NCBI GenBank assembly: GCA_036186865.1
Contig: AP025055.1
Location: forward strand, 10,997,731 to 11,061,730
From: Eustoma russellianum
Taxonomy: Eukaryota; Streptophyta; Magnoliopsida; Gentianales; Gentianaceae
Length of the DNA: 64,000 nucleotides
Direction of reading: 5' to 3'
In this document: positions 35,161 to 46,181 of the stretch, piece after piece
How the letters are laid out: each line of letters begins with the position of its first letter
Position numbering within the stretch: the first letter of the stretch is position 1
Position numbers and translations under genes: made by a program
Notes under the pieces: generated by a model
Seen by the model: the letters and a program-made list of their open reading frames with translations, nothing else
Databases searched by the model: none
Told to the model about the DNA's origin: nothing

Positions 35161-35470
35161 TTAGATACTTTCTACACTTTATGTTGACTTCGCACTTTTT
35201 TTGGTATTTGTCTTTCAATTATTTGTGCATATCCATTGTTATGACTATTTCAATATCGGAAGTATTCTATTTATGTTAAGTAAAATTCCTTCAGTAGTAC
35301 ATATTTCTATATTCCGCTATCTATGCAGGTACATATAGAGCCGGGAGTCTCACTGGAAGCAAACTCTCTATCCCTTGTGATGGAGGTATGTTTGCCTGTC
35401 TTTCACCCTCCCAGACCCTAGCGATTTTGCCGTCTTTGGGATATACTTGGTATGATTGTTGTTGTTGCTG
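35161..35470 (+). other. RTE-1 3' UTR and TTG tail
   Basis: Non-coding. It contains the segments GCCGGGAGTCTCACTGGAAG (about 35340), CCCTCCCAGACCC and the final TTGTTGTTG repeat. These match the conserved end of plant RTE LINEs known to me. Confidence 0.75.
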
Positions 35471-37341
35471 TATTATGCATGTAAATGAATAAATGTTAAG
35501 TTCATAATATATATGTATAGGATAAGAAAAGATGAAATTATATGGTTGTGTGTGTGTGTGTGCAAATCGGCCATAAGGCCAAAAAGGGAACTAAATGAAT
35601 TTGTGACATGATATGAAAATATATATGTAAATATACATATATATACACACGGCCCTACGGCCTTTTTTATAATATAAATAAATGATTACATGCTTATGTA
35701 TATATATAGGTATGATGTGTAGTAAGATATAAATTATGGTTAAGTTATGTATTTTCTTGTGACATGTTAACATATTATGAAATAAGTGCCATACATGTAT
35801 GAGTGTGAGTTATAAGTTTGGATGTAGAATGTATAAGTTAAGGAAGTGGTGTCAGGTGAAAGATTACAAAAAGGTGGCTGTTTTGGGTTGCTTGGCCGAG
35901 GGGTACCTTTTAAGGATAAAAATGGTATTTTCTTTAAGTTATGACATGTAGGATGTAAATAAGTGATGGATGTATGATGATTAAATTTTAGAATGACCAA
36001 ATTACCCTTAAGGCCGAAACTCATGAACCATGAAATAAAAGTTTGCGAAATTATTTTTTTATCGCATCACATGTTTTAAAAAGTTCATATGCGGAACGAA
36101 TAATAAACACGAGATGATTGATTCTAACGGCACATGTTATGCTTTGTTTATGCTGCGTTATGTTATGGTGCGCCGACATGGCATCGGAACCAGAGCGGTA
36201 AGTGTCATGGGCATATGCTATCGTTATGATTGAGAGTAACACCTTGTCCAGGACAGAGGATCTCCATCATAACACATGACCGTTAGAACATGTTCTTATG
36301 CCTTATGTTGTATATGTTACTGTACATGGAATCATTTGGTATGTCGTGCGTTATTATTCTTATGACAAGTGCTATAGCCATTTATGAAAATGTTATATCT
36401 TCATGTTTATCAAAATGCCATGTTATGCATATTTACGCAAAAGACCATGTTATGATTTTATGAAAAGCCGTGTTTTTAAATTGTCAATTGAAAATGAACC
36501 ATGTTATGACCATGTTACCATTAAGTCATTATTGGAACATCCTTAAGCTTCTGATGTTATTAAGTTGACCAAGATAGAATTTATGTACGAAAGTGAAATT
36601 GTTATAAGTTTTGTAACCTTAGTCTAGGACATGGATTAGAAATTAAGCATGCATATGTATGTGACTTTATGGGCATAGGTAGAAGTTCACTATGTTATGA
36701 TGTTAAAAATTTCATGTGATTTATATGTTATTTTTTTATATACAGGAGCTCCAGTCTCCTGATTTTATTTATATGATGAAACCTCACTTATGACGGAGGA
36801 ATACCTTTGATACAGAGAAACTGTGATTTATATGTTATATGCTTACATTCATGTTATGTCACTTTACTTGTCTAAAATGGAGATGTGTCATATTATTTTC
36901 TTTATTTACGCTTATTTATTTTATCACCTCGTCTCCATATGACGTATATAGTAGGAGTACTTGCTGGATGGTTATGTTTATCGCTCATAATTGCCTTTAA
37001 TCATTTTCAGAGGACATGATTCCTGATATTTGATACATTGAGGACAAGCCTCGAGTAGATTATCCATGAGTGAGAAGTATGCCTGGACTTACCTTTTGGG
37101 AATTTATTAGATGATTTGGATCTTGATGTACTTATGTTATTTTGGGATTCGGACATTATGACTTGTACCGTTTATAACGATTCGTATGTTTATGTATGTT
37201 GTATGTTTATCTTTACGTTGCTTCCGCTTATTGATTCATAATTCATGCTGACATGCACATATATGTAAGACGCCTTGTACTTCTTGTAGCAGAGTACAGT
37301 GGGTGCACCGGACCAAAATCCTAGTTTTGGAGGGCACTACA
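35471..37341 (+). repeat. Gypsy-1 5' LTR, segment 3
   Basis: Non-coding sequence between the RTE LINE and the primer site, ending GGGCACTACA. It contains a TG repeat near 35547, numerous CATGTTATG elements at 36130-36530, and a GAGGACATGATTCCTGATATTTG stretch like other Tekay LTRs. The matching part of the 3' LTR is outside the window, so the assignment rests on the adjoining primer site. Confidence 0.6.
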
Positions 37342-37343
37342 AG

Positions 37344-37356
37344 TGATATCAGAGAC
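37344..37356 (+). other. Gypsy-1 primer binding site
   Basis: TGATATCAGAGAC differs slightly from the tRNA-Met complement TGGTATCAGAGC and lies two bases after the LTR end. Confidence 0.7.
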
Positions 37357-37642
37357 AAGGCTCTAGATCCATGGTGGAAACAATAAAGTAAATGACTTAG
37401 AAGCTAAGTGATGATCTTAGAACTTATGTTATGATCTTAGACCGAGAGTAACAGCATTAGCTTAAGATCACTAGAACAGTTTAAAGATAAACTGATAAAA
37501 GAATTTTATCTCTAGGTAAATTATAAGATAATTATTTGGAAAACCCTAATAACTAGTACAAATTTTAGGAATGGATAAATCACTTGGATTAAATTTACTC
37601 ATGTTATTTAAACTGTTGTATTGATCTAACTGTTTCCGATAG

Positions 37643-38815
37643 GATGTCGTCCCGACCTAGAGGCAGACCGCCACAGATAGACCGGCACAACTACCTCCTC
37701 TACTGCCATAGGTACCTCCGCCAATAGAGTCAGTACCACAGTTCGATTAGCATGTCCCACCTCCACCGGCACATGCCCCGGGAGGTATTCCACAGGTCTT
37801 GCTTGACGCGTTGATTCAGATTGGTTAGGCGGTACGGAATAATAATAATAATAATCACCATGGCACACCACCGCCTCCACCGCCAACATAGCAGCACGGT
37901 ACTCGATTCTTTTACGGAGACATTAAGAGAGCTCGAGTTCCGAGTTTCGAGGGAAGTTCTGATCTAGACGTAGCAGAGATGTGGCTATACGAAGTGGAGA
38001 ATAACTTCGAGCTGATTTAGGTGCCTGATGAGTTTAAGGCACAGGTAATTAGACCATTTATGATTGGAGAGGCCAATCACTGGTGGATGATGAGCATGTA
38101 GCATTTGCATGGACTAGTTACTTGGGCATGTTTTCTGATGGAGTTTTGTAAGTTCTACATCCCACCGTCAGTGACACTACAAAAGATCGAGATGTTTGAG
38201 TCACTAAGGCATGGGCCGGGTATGACTATAGCAGAATACACTAATCAGTTCATCGCTTTGGGGAGGTATGTTCCGTCTACGATGGGAGATGAGCAGCTAA
38301 AAATGATTAAAATTGAGAGGGACCTTAATTCTGCATTCGCACATGGATTGTGAATGCTAACCTGAGGGACTTAGGAGAGTTATTGGATGCATGCTATCAG
38401 GTTGAACGGGACATTCTACGACACGATGAGGAGACACAGGACAAGAGGCCCCAAGAGTTCGGAGATAATTGGCCTGAGATGTGGGCCAAGACTTCGAGGA
38501 GAGACGACAGTCGAGCTCAATAGTAGTTTGAAGGTAGACCACAGCTACAGTGCCAGCCGCAGCCTCAGCGCCAGTAGCAGTCCAAGCGACACAGTGCAAC
38601 GTCTGCCATAAGCTTGGCTATTCCTTGATGCCCCACCTGCTAGCGACATCAAACTGGAGCTTGTTTAGTGAGGACTAGTGCTTTCTTTAATTGCGACAAG
38701 ACTGACCACATGATTAGAGACTGCCCAGAGCCGAGGAACGGGCCACAGAGGGTTGCACTGCAGCCAAGAGATGGTCCATAGGCCAATGCCTAAGTGCACG
38801 TTATGACTGATGCTG
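37643..38815 (+). pseudogene. gag: Gypsy-1 gag
   Basis: The start at 37643 opens MSSRPRGRPPQ, about 290 bases after the primer site. The Retrotrans_gag core runs from about 37905 (VPSFEGSSDLDVAEMWLYE) to 38353, with SLRHGPGMTIAEYTNQF and GRYVPS. A zinc-knuckle region is at about 38600-38730 (CNVCHKLGYS.., FNCDKTDHMIRDC); about 20 extra bases split it. Several stops and frameshifts are present. Codon meaning and order match chromovirus gag. Confidence 0.8.
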
Positions 38816-38845
38816 AAATCCTAAACACCCCCCACGTAGTGATAA

Positions 38846-38922
38846 GTATATTTAATTGTGCAATTTAAGTGCTATTTTCTATATTGCTTAGAATTGTCTA
38901 CTTGAACTATAAATTGTCTCAG
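38846..38922 (+). other. Intron-like insertion 1 in Gypsy-1 protease (77 bp)
   Basis: It begins GTATATTT and ends TTGTCTCAG. The flanks read TDAEILNTPHVVI before and AILVNNMPTNVLF after, which are neighbouring residues in gypsy proteases; removal keeps the frame with one Ser codon across the junction. It is AT-rich, with an ACTATAAAT branch-site-like element. Confidence 0.6.
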
Positions 38923-39681
38923 GTGCCATTTTAGTAAACAACATGCCTACAAACGTGTTGTTCAATAGTTGTGCAAGCTACTCCTTCGTGTCTAAGAGAT
39001 TCGATAAGAACCTTAGCAGCTGTCCTACATGTTATGCCCTATCGTTTTCAGGCAGCTAGTGATCAGGTGATCATTTTCCACCATTTGTACAAGGTTTGCA
39101 ACGTTGATATAGAGGGACAAAAGTTTGAGGCTATCCGGATTTCGATATAGATTGGGGATTTCGACATCATTCTAGACATGGATTGGCTGTTCAGAAACCA
39201 TGTCTATATGGATTGCTGTGTTAAACACATTATGATTAAGGACCTGACCAGGGAGGAAGTTATCTATCAGGGGAACTCTAAGTTGAGGAAGACATTGCAG
39301 AATGTCTACATGACCGCAGCCAGAGTATATCGAGCATTGCAAAAGGGAGATGGAGGTTTTCTTGTATATGCCCTTAGCGAAGAGTCAGAAACGCCTTCGA
39401 TTGACAGTATTCCGGTGGTCAGAGAATATTCGGATGTCTTTCCAGATGATTTTCCAGGCTTACCTCCAGATAGAGAGATTGAGTTAAAGGCATAGTTGCA
39501 AGAAATGATTAAGAAGAAATTCATATGGCCCAGCGCATCACCTTGGGAAGCCCTAGTTTTATTCGTGAAGAAGAAGGATGGTAGTATGAGACTGTGCATC
39601 AACAACCGGGAGCTAAACAAAATTACTATCATGAATAGATACCCACTGTCCAGTATTGGCGATTTGTTCCATGAATTGAGA

Positions 39682-39754
39682 GTAAGTACTTTAAATGCGT
39701 AAATAACAAAGATATAATTGTGTTTATGAATATGAACTATAACCTTGCGTACAT
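39682..39754 (+). other. Intron-like insertion 2 in Gypsy-1 reverse transcriptase (73 bp)
   Basis: It begins GTAAGTAC, a near-perfect plant 5' splice site, and ends GTACAT; one change from CAG would give an acceptor. The flanks read DLFHELR and GAKLFSKID, adjoining residues in gypsy reverse transcriptase. Removal keeps the frame. A CTATAACC element lies 18 bases before the end. Confidence 0.6.
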
Positions 39755-40428
39755 GGTGCTAAACTGTTCAGTAAGATTGATATTTGCTTCGTATATCATC
39801 AGTTGAAGGTCTAGGTAAAGGATGTTGCTAAGACTACATTTCGTACTCGATATGGCCATTATGAGTTCTTGGTGATGTCATTCGGGTTGACCAACGCCCC
39901 TACACCATTTATGGATTTGATGAACACGTTTTCCGAGAGTAGTTGAACAAGTTCATAGTTTTCTTCATCGATGATACTCTTATATATTCACCGGATGAAG
40001 AAACCCATGTGGGAGCATTTGAGGACTGTGCTGAATATGTTGCGGGAGAAGCAGTTTTATGCTAAGTTCAGTAAGTGCAAGTTTTGGCTAAGCATTGCAT
40101 TCTTGGGTCATATTGTTTCCAATGAATGCATATAAGTCGACCCTAAGAAGATTGAGGGTATCACAGAGTGGCCAAGACTGACAAATGTGACGGAGGTCAA
40201 AAGTTTCTTGGGACTTCAAGGATATTACCGAAAGTTTGTTGAAGGATTCTCACTGATCGCAGTTCCACTTAGCTGACTGACACAGAAGAAGACGAGATTT
40301 GATTGGAATCTGACTGTGAAAAAGATTCGCTGAAATGAATAAGAGATTGACTACAGCGCTAGTTTTAGCACAACTAATCTACGGAGAAGGATTTGTGGTA
40401 TATAATGACGCCTCCAAGAATAGATTAG

Positions 40429-40498
40429 GTTAAAAATAAACAACTTTACAATTGTGAATTCTTTAGAAAATATGTGCACGTTAACCCTCTTCCTATAG
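40429..40498 (+). other. Intron-like insertion 3 in Gypsy-1 RNase H (70 bp)
   Basis: It begins GTTAAAAA and ends CCTCTTCCTATAG, with a GTTAACC branch-like site and a pyrimidine tract. It falls inside the conserved RNase H box between NRLG and CVLM. Removal restores the usual residue order in frame. AGGT is present at both borders. Confidence 0.65.
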
Positions 40499-40733
40499 GT
40501 TGTGTGTTAATGTAGAAAGATCGAGTAATTGTTTATGTGTCGAGAAAGTTGAAACCTTATGAGCAGAATTACCCTACTCATGACTTGGAGTTGGCAGCTG
40601 TAGTCTAAATGCTGAAAATCTAGAGGCATTATTTGTACGGTAAAAAGTGTGATGTTTGTATGGATCATAAGAGCTTGAAGTACCTTTTTACCCAGAAAGA
40701 GCTGAACATGGGACAGTGGAGATGGCTTGAGCT

Positions 40734-40738
40734 GATTA
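40734..40738 (+). repeat. Target-site duplication of Copia-3, left copy (GATTA)
   Basis: Identical to 49336-49340 and directly outside the LTR. Confidence 0.92.
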
Positions 40739-42195
40739 TGTTAGGAAATCAACCGAGATCACTGCAAAACGCGCAGCGGAAAACAAAAACTTGATCTATG
40801 ATTTCCTACCAAGGATCCATTTTGTTCGTTTAATTCGGAAAAAGAAATCAAAAATTACCTCCGTAGATTCAAAATCTGCAGATGGAAGAGGTGCGAAATC
40901 ACGAACACCCTCTGTCGGTATCCACACGAACGCTTCCGCCCGGAGTGCTAGCTTTTCAAACGGCGTGGCTGAAGAACTCGTTTTTCACAAAAACGATTCT
41001 AGGATCTTTGGTTTTCTGTTATTTCGTTTTTTACTGATTGCTTGGTGTACGAGATACGCCAAGCTACATACATATATATAGATATCAAAATCCGATTCCA
41101 GATCGGATTTATTAACATCTACCATAATCCGTACCAGATACGGATTCTGTTAGGATTAGATAAAACCAATCAAAATCCATATCAGATATGGATTCTTTGT
41201 TATTATCCGATGATATAAATATATATACATAAAAAAACGAAATTAATAATAATAATAACTAATATCCAATATTAATATTATTAATATTAAAAATGATAAT
41301 AATAATAATAATAATAATTAACATCCAATATTAATATTATTAATATTATTAATCTCAGCCATACGCATTCTTGTGTGTGACCCGATAGGCCCATATTAAT
41401 TGGCAGTTGATTAAATCTCTATTAAACCAACAAGTCGCAATTGGCCTCTAGCAAGACATTACAACTACCCAATTAATACGAGTAAAGTCCAACTAGCCTA
41501 ATAATAGTACATGCATTAATCCCTTTGTCACACGATATCTAGTTTGAACATAAGTCATGGTCAGCGTCATACTTATATAGTCCAAATATATGATTACTCG
41601 ATCTCTAAGTAGACTGATAAAACAAATGATATTGATCACACTATCAAATCATTTGAGCACGGCCATGCATTTCACAGTCTCACTAATCGAGGGGCCCAAA
41701 GATATCACTCTCAAAAGAGAGGGACGAATTCTATCTTGATTGTTCAATATCCTCTACATAATTTCTATCACATTCAATCATGACCTTTATTATTATCCAA
41801 TTACGGATAACGTTTGATCATGTCAAAATATAATAGTCCTTATGTTGGAAACTATGACAATCTCAAGTCAAAGGATTAAAACATGACTATCGTGAGATTT
41901 ACTTATGACGCTAATCCATGTAGTAATCTCATGATGGGTCTATCCAATACACTGTTCTCTAACAAGTATTTATGAGATTGATTCGTATCACCATACACAT
42001 AATCATCTCATGATTATCAAATCAACACTCACACTGATTATAAATTATTTTATCTCTATAACAATAATAAATCAGGGACGTATATCAAAATTGTGTAACA
42101 TACTAACCAACAATAATGATAATAAAACCTCTTTTATTATTAATAAATGCATAACATAAATATCCAAATCATGGCCTAGGGCACATACACTAACA
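40739..42195 (-). repeat. Copia-3 3' LTR
   Basis: 1457 bp; on the minus strand it starts TGTTAGTGTATG and ends TTTCCTAACA. It is 22 bp shorter than the 5' LTR because the ATA repeat has fewer units. It holds four related hairpins at 41041-41063, 41089-41109, 41126-41146 and 41174-41194. Confidence 0.95.
41041..41194 (-). repeat. Four related hairpins in Copia-3 3' LTR
   Basis: Three 21-nt inverted repeats share AATCC..GGATT arms and a CAGA-type loop, but their inner stem pairs differ (GAT/ATC, GTA/TAC, ATA/TAT). A fourth (CTTGGTGTA/TACGCCAAG) shares the GTAC.AGATAC core. The same set is at 48160-48313. Confidence 0.8.
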
Positions 42196-42210
42196 ATCTC
42201 CCACTTGCAC
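42196..42210 (-). other. Copia-3 polypurine tract
   Basis: On the minus strand GTGCAAGTGGGAGAT lies directly before the LTR start. Confidence 0.8.
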
Positions 42211-42215
42211 TAGGC

Positions 42216-42775
42216 CTACAAATATCTGAGACCCATAGATCTAGTGTGCTGATCATGCTTGACCCGTGAGAGAGGCTTAGTCAATGGATCCTCTATGTTA
42301 TCGTTTGTGTCAACTTTGCATATCTTGACATCTCCTCTATCGATTATGTCTCGAATGAGATGGTAGCGTCTGAGTATATGCTTAGATCTCTGATGAGACC
42401 TAGGCTCTTTTGCTTGTGCTATGGCACCATGGTTGTCACAATAAATGTCCACAGGATTTGCAATGCTAGGTACCACTCCTAGCTCAGTAATGAACTTCTT
42501 CAACCAAACTGCTTCTTTAGCTGCATCTGATGCTGCTATATACTCAGCCTCTATTGTAGAATCAGCCATAGTGCTTTGTTTTGAACTCTTCCAACTAACA
42601 TCTCCACCATTCAATGTGAATACAAAACCAGACTGCGATCTGAAATCATCTATGTCAGTTTTAAGCTAGCATCTGTGTAACCATTTACAATTAACTCGTC
42701 ATCCAAACCTCCATAAACCAAGAATACATCTTTAGTCCTTCTGAGGTACTTAAGAATATTCTTGACAGCTGTCTA
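42216..42775 (-). pseudogene. pol: Copia-3 RNase H
   Basis: The end of pol, downstream of a TAG at 42773-42775 that replaces a tryptophan codon after HGEGH. Conserved pieces are TDASLKTDIDDFRSQSGFVF, then GGDVSWKSSKQSTMADSTIE (encoding the second acidic residue), CDNHGAIAQ and the final DPLTKPLSRVKH. A frame change is needed near 42660. It cleaves the RNA strand during reverse transcription. Confidence 0.9.
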
Positions 42776-44572
42776 GTGACCTTCACCATGGTCAGCTTGA
42801 TATCTACTGGTTGTGCTCAATGGATATGAGACATCTGGTCTAGTACATAACATGGCATACATGATCGATCCTATAGCAGAAGCATAAGGAATTTTATTAA
42901 TTCGATCTCGCTGATCAGATGTCTGAGGATATTGATTCTTGCTAAGATGAATGCCATGAGACATAGGCAGGAATCCTTTCTTGGACTCTTGCATGTTGAA
43001 CCTTTTCAACATTTTATCTATGTATGTACTCTGACTCAAGCCTATTATCCTTTTAGATCTATCTCTATAGATCTTGATACCAAGGATATAGGTAGCCTCA
43101 CCCAAGTCCTTCATTGAAAATGAATTCCCTAACCAAGCCTTAACCTTTTGCAAGGTAGGGATATCATTCCCAATAAGCAATATGTCATCCACATATAAGA
43201 CCAGAAACACTACTGAACTCCCACTAACCATCTTGTAAACACAAGGTTCATCTTCATTCTTGATGAAACCAAAGTTCTTAACTGTTTCATCAAAACGAAG
43301 ATTCCAGCTTCGAGATGCTTGCTTCAATCCATAGATGGACCTTTGAAGCTTGCAAACCTTCTTTGAATTCTCAGGATTTACAAAACCCTCAGGTTGTGTC
43401 ATGTACACATCCTCGAGTAAATTTCCATTAAGGAAAGCAGTTTTGACATCCATTTGCCATATCTCATAATCATAGTATGCTGCAATGGCAAGGAGAATTC
43501 GAATAGACTTAAGCATAGCTACTGGTGAAAAGGTTTCATCATAGTCTATACCATGAGTTTGCTTGAAACATTTAGCCACAAGCCTTGCTTTGTAGGTTTG
43601 CACATTTCCATCCATGTCAGTTTTCTTCTTGAAAACCCATTTGCAACCAATAGTCTTAATACCCTCTGGAGGATCAATTAAAGACCAAACTTGATTATCA
43701 AACATGGATTGCATCTCAGAATTCATGGCTCCAAGCCATTTATCTGAATCTGGACCAGACACAGCTTCCTGATAGGTAGTAGGCTCATCTTGATCTATGA
43801 GCATAACTTCACTATCATCAGTCACAAGAAATCCATATCTCTCTGGCTGACGATGTATCCTATCAGATCTGCGTTGGGCTTGTGTTACATTTTCAGGCTC
43901 CACAACTGTTTGTGGTTCTGAAATTGTCTCTAAAGACGGTTCAACGATATCTTGTGGAACTTGAGTTTCCTCAAGTTGTACTATACTCCCACTAGTTCTC
44001 TTGGAGAGAAACTCCTTTTCCAAAAAGACTCCATTTCGAGCAACAAACACTTTGTTCTCTGAGGGAATATAGAAATAGTACCTTTTAGTTTCTTTAGGAT
44101 ACCCCACAAAAATACATTTGATAGATTTTGGAGCTAGCTTATCAGACATTAATCTTTTCACATAAGCTTCACAACCCCAAATCTTAAGAAAAGACAAACT
44201 GGGTCTTTTACCAGTCCACATCTCATATGGTGTCTTTTCAACCGCTTTAGATGGTACACAGTTCAAAATGAATGCAGCTGTCTCCAAGGCATAACCCCAA
44301 AAAGATAAAGGAAGATCTACTTGACCCATCATAGATCGAACCATATCTAATAAAGTTTGATTTCTCCTTTCAGAAACGCCATTCCATTGTGGAGTTCCTG
44401 GAGGAGTCAACTGTGAAACGATTCCACAATTTCTTAGATGTTGGTCAAATTCTTTGCTCAAATATTCACCACCTCGATCTGATCGAAGCGTTTTAATTGT
44501 CTTACCATGTTGATTTTCTACTTCATTTTGAAAAGTTCTAAACATTTCAAAAGACTCATGCTTATGTTTCAT
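42773..44572 (-). CDS. pol: Copia-3 pol core: integrase C-part and reverse transcriptase
   Basis: An open stretch of 599 codons. Residues 1-140 are the integrase end with catalytic Asp32 (SDRGGEY) and Glu68 (VSERRNQ). Residue 155 onward has CIFVGYPKETKRYY, and a proline/glutamate-rich linker lies at 195-245. The reverse transcriptase spans about 270-560, with GCKWVFKKK (309-317), YKARLVAK (327-334), MDVKTAFLNG (374-383), the active site YVDD (460-463) and SMKDLGEATYILG. The upstream frame is lost by a 1-bp change at about 44572, so it is part of a broken polyprotein and not a separate gene; the first Met is internal to integrase. Confidence 0.92.
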   Translation of the reverse strand: MKHKHESFEMFRTFQNEVENQHGKTIKTLRSDRGGEYLSKEFDQHLRNCGIVSQLTPPGTPQWNGVSERRNQTLLDMVRSMMGQVDLPLSFWGYALETAAFILNCVPSKAVEKTPYEMWTGKRPSLSFLKIWGCEAYVKRLMSDKLAPKSIKCIFVGYPKETKRYYFYIPSENKVFVARNGVFLEKEFLSKRTSGSIVQLEETQVPQDIVEPSLETISEPQTVVEPENVTQAQRRSDRIHRQPERYGFLVTDDSEVMLIDQDEPTTYQEAVSGPDSDKWLGAMNSEMQSMFDNQVWSLIDPPEGIKTIGCKWVFKKKTDMDGNVQTYKARLVAKCFKQTHGIDYDETFSPVAMLKSIRILLAIAAYYDYEIWQMDVKTAFLNGNLLEDVYMTQPEGFVNPENSKKVCKLQRSIYGLKQASRSWNLRFDETVKNFGFIKNEDEPCVYKMVSGSSVVFLVLYVDDILLIGNDIPTLQKVKAWLGNSFSMKDLGEATYILGIKIYRDRSKRIIGLSQSTYIDKMLKRFNMQESKKGFLPMSHGIHLSKNQYPQTSDQRDRINKIPYASAIGSIMYAMLCTRPDVSYPLSTTSRYQADHGEGH

Positions 44573-45599
44573 TAGGTAGCATAGCCATACCTACTGAAAT
44601 TATCAGTAAAAGTAATGAAATACTGAAATCCTCCTCTGGCACTAATGCTGATTGGGCCGCATACATCTGTATGTACCAAGCCCAATAAGTCATTAGCCCT
44701 TTCACTATGTCCAGTAAAAGGGGTCTTTGTCATCTTTCCAAGCAAACAAGACTCGCAATTTTCAAATGATTCAAAATCAAATGAATCTAATAATCCATCT
44801 TGATGGAGTTTAGATACGCGCTTCTCATTTATATGGCTAAGGCGGCAATGCCATAAATATGTAGGGTTTAATTCATTTGGCTTAGTTCTCTTTGAAGATA
44901 TGTTATAAATATTACCGTCATTGGAATCATCAAGGTTAAGGACATAAATTCCATTATAACTACTTGCAATACAATAAAGCAAGTCATTTTTATCAAAAAT
45001 AGAACACTTCTTATTTTTAATTAAAAATGAATAACCTTCATCATCCAAACAGATACTGAAATAAGATTCCTACTCATAGTAGGAACATAAAAGCAATTGT
45101 TTAAAACTAACAAAAGCCCATTGGGCAAGACAAGCTCATAGGTCCCTACAGCTATAGCAGCAACTCTTGCTCTATTGCCAACACGTAGGTCCATCTCGCC
45201 CTTCTTCAACATCCTACTCCTTTTGAGCCCCTGCATAGTTGTACAAATATGGGATCCACATCCAGTATCTAATACCCACGAAGAAGAAGTAGATAAATTA
45301 ATTTCTATAACATAAATACTTGAAGATGTAGTCGCACTACCCTTCAGCTTCTTCAACTCCTCCAAATAAACATCACAATTTCTTTTCCAATGCCCAGGCT
45401 TGTTGCAATGGAAACAAGTTCCTTCCTTAGGAACCTTTGCCTTGGGACCAGGTTTCGGTTTAGCTTGACCCTTGGACCCTTTTGCACCCTTTACACCTTT
45501 GGGCTTACCCTTGCCTTTACCTTTCTTTTTCATAGGCTTGATATTGACACTCAATACATGGGTAGGCTTTTTGATATTCCCCTCAGCAGCTTTGAGCAT
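44572..45599 (-). pseudogene. pol: Copia-3 zinc knuckle, protease and integrase N-part
   Basis: From 45599: a lysine/glycine-rich basic tail (residues 24-58), zinc knuckle CFHCNKPGHWKRNC (62-75), and protease with intact DTGCGSH (111-117). A frameshift near 45040 moves the rest to another frame, which holds the HHCC zinc-binding part of integrase (LWHCRLSH..CESCLLGK) and two core blocks, HTDVCGP and FTDNFSRYGY. It then runs out of frame at 44572, where the integrase continues. Confidence 0.9.
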
Positions 45600-46181
45600 A
45601 CCGTGTAGCTCAGGAATGGACTTTTACATATTATTCATATTTTAGTTCATAACGAACTAAGAAAAACTGCTAGGCAAAGAGTGTAGGATCAAATCCGTAG
45701 CGAGTTCCAAACTCAGGGGATATCTGAGTCTTGCAAGGTGATCTATATAGCCTTTCATCTTTAAAACATGAGCGCTAACAGATTCACCTTCAGACATCTT
45801 ACAGTCAAAAAGTGCAACGGCGGTGTCGAACCTATTTTGCCTAGCCTGTTGTTGGAAAGCTTGTTTGAGATGCACACTCATCTCATAAGCTTCTAAGTGT
45901 TCCAGGTCTATCTGAAGTCCTGAACACATAGTTGCCAACATAAGACATCCTATGTCGTTTGAATCTTCCACATGCTTCTTATACTTGTTCTTAACAGCAA
46001 CAGAAGCATCAGGAGGAGGTGGTTCAGGGACAGGGTCATCGAGCACGTAGGACTTCTTTTCTTGCTTGAGAACGATTCTCAAGTTTTGAAACCAATCAAC
46101 AAAATTAGTCCCACATTCTTTTAATTTTTCCTTCTCAAGGATTGATAGCAGCGATAAGGTGGAATTGTTATTAGCAGCCAT
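45600..46181 (-). pseudogene. gag: Copia-3 gag N-part
   Basis: The start at 46181 opens MAANNNSTLSLLSILEKEKL. The gag core includes GTNFVDWFQNLRIVLKQEKK and the ALFDCKMSEGESVSAHVLKM block of copia capsids. After LPSSFS three stops fall within about 40 bases (45622-45659) before the normal continuation SIPELHGMLKAAEGN. Gag forms the particle that houses reverse transcription. Confidence 0.9.

Larger units (their letters stand above)
24738..35470 (+). mobile_element. RTE-1: plant RTE-type LINE, split by LTR-X
   Basis: The left part (24738-26021) and right part (34063-35470) form one non-LTR element. It is 5'-truncated inside the endonuclease. Its 3' end has the plant RTE UTR signature (CACCCTCCCAGACCC near 35404, GGGATATACTTGG near 35438) and a short TTG-repeat tail at 35455-35470 instead of poly(A). 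The LTR-X element entered the reverse transcriptase with a GAGAA duplication. No clear duplication for the RTE itself was found. Confidence 0.85.
38816..40738 (+). pseudogene. pol: Gypsy-1 pol part 1: protease, reverse transcriptase, RNase H
   Basis: The protease reads LFNSCASYSFVSK near 38965; the expected catalytic Asp-Ser-Gly is Asn-Ser-Cys. The pre-RT segment VREYSDVFPDDFPGLPPDRE is at 39418-39477, the first RT block VKKKDGSMRLCINNRELNK is near 39565, and the catalytic FIDDTLIYS is near 39966. RNase H holds NDASKNRLG..CVLM and VYVSRKLKPYEQNYPTHDLE. Three short insertions at 38846, 39682 and 40429 separate conserved blocks without shifting the frame once removed. Stops, and a frameshift near 39940, add further damage. 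Copia-3 interrupts it at 40739. Confidence 0.87.

Noticed and set aside
24738..35480. Target duplication of the RTE LINE
   Set aside because: I compared sequence before 24738 and after 35470 and found no convincing direct repeat.
37626..37889. Open frame on the minus strand across gypsy gag start
   Set aside because: It is a shadow of the gag reading frame.
38680..38710. A fourth intron-like insertion in the gag zinc knuckle
   Set aside because: About 20 extra bases interrupt the knuckle, but they lack GT..AG borders and are far below intron size.
40791..41081. Open frame in the Copia-3 LTR, also at 47909-48337
   Set aside because: It overlaps the hairpin region and TATA area, runs against the element's sense strand, and shows no family.
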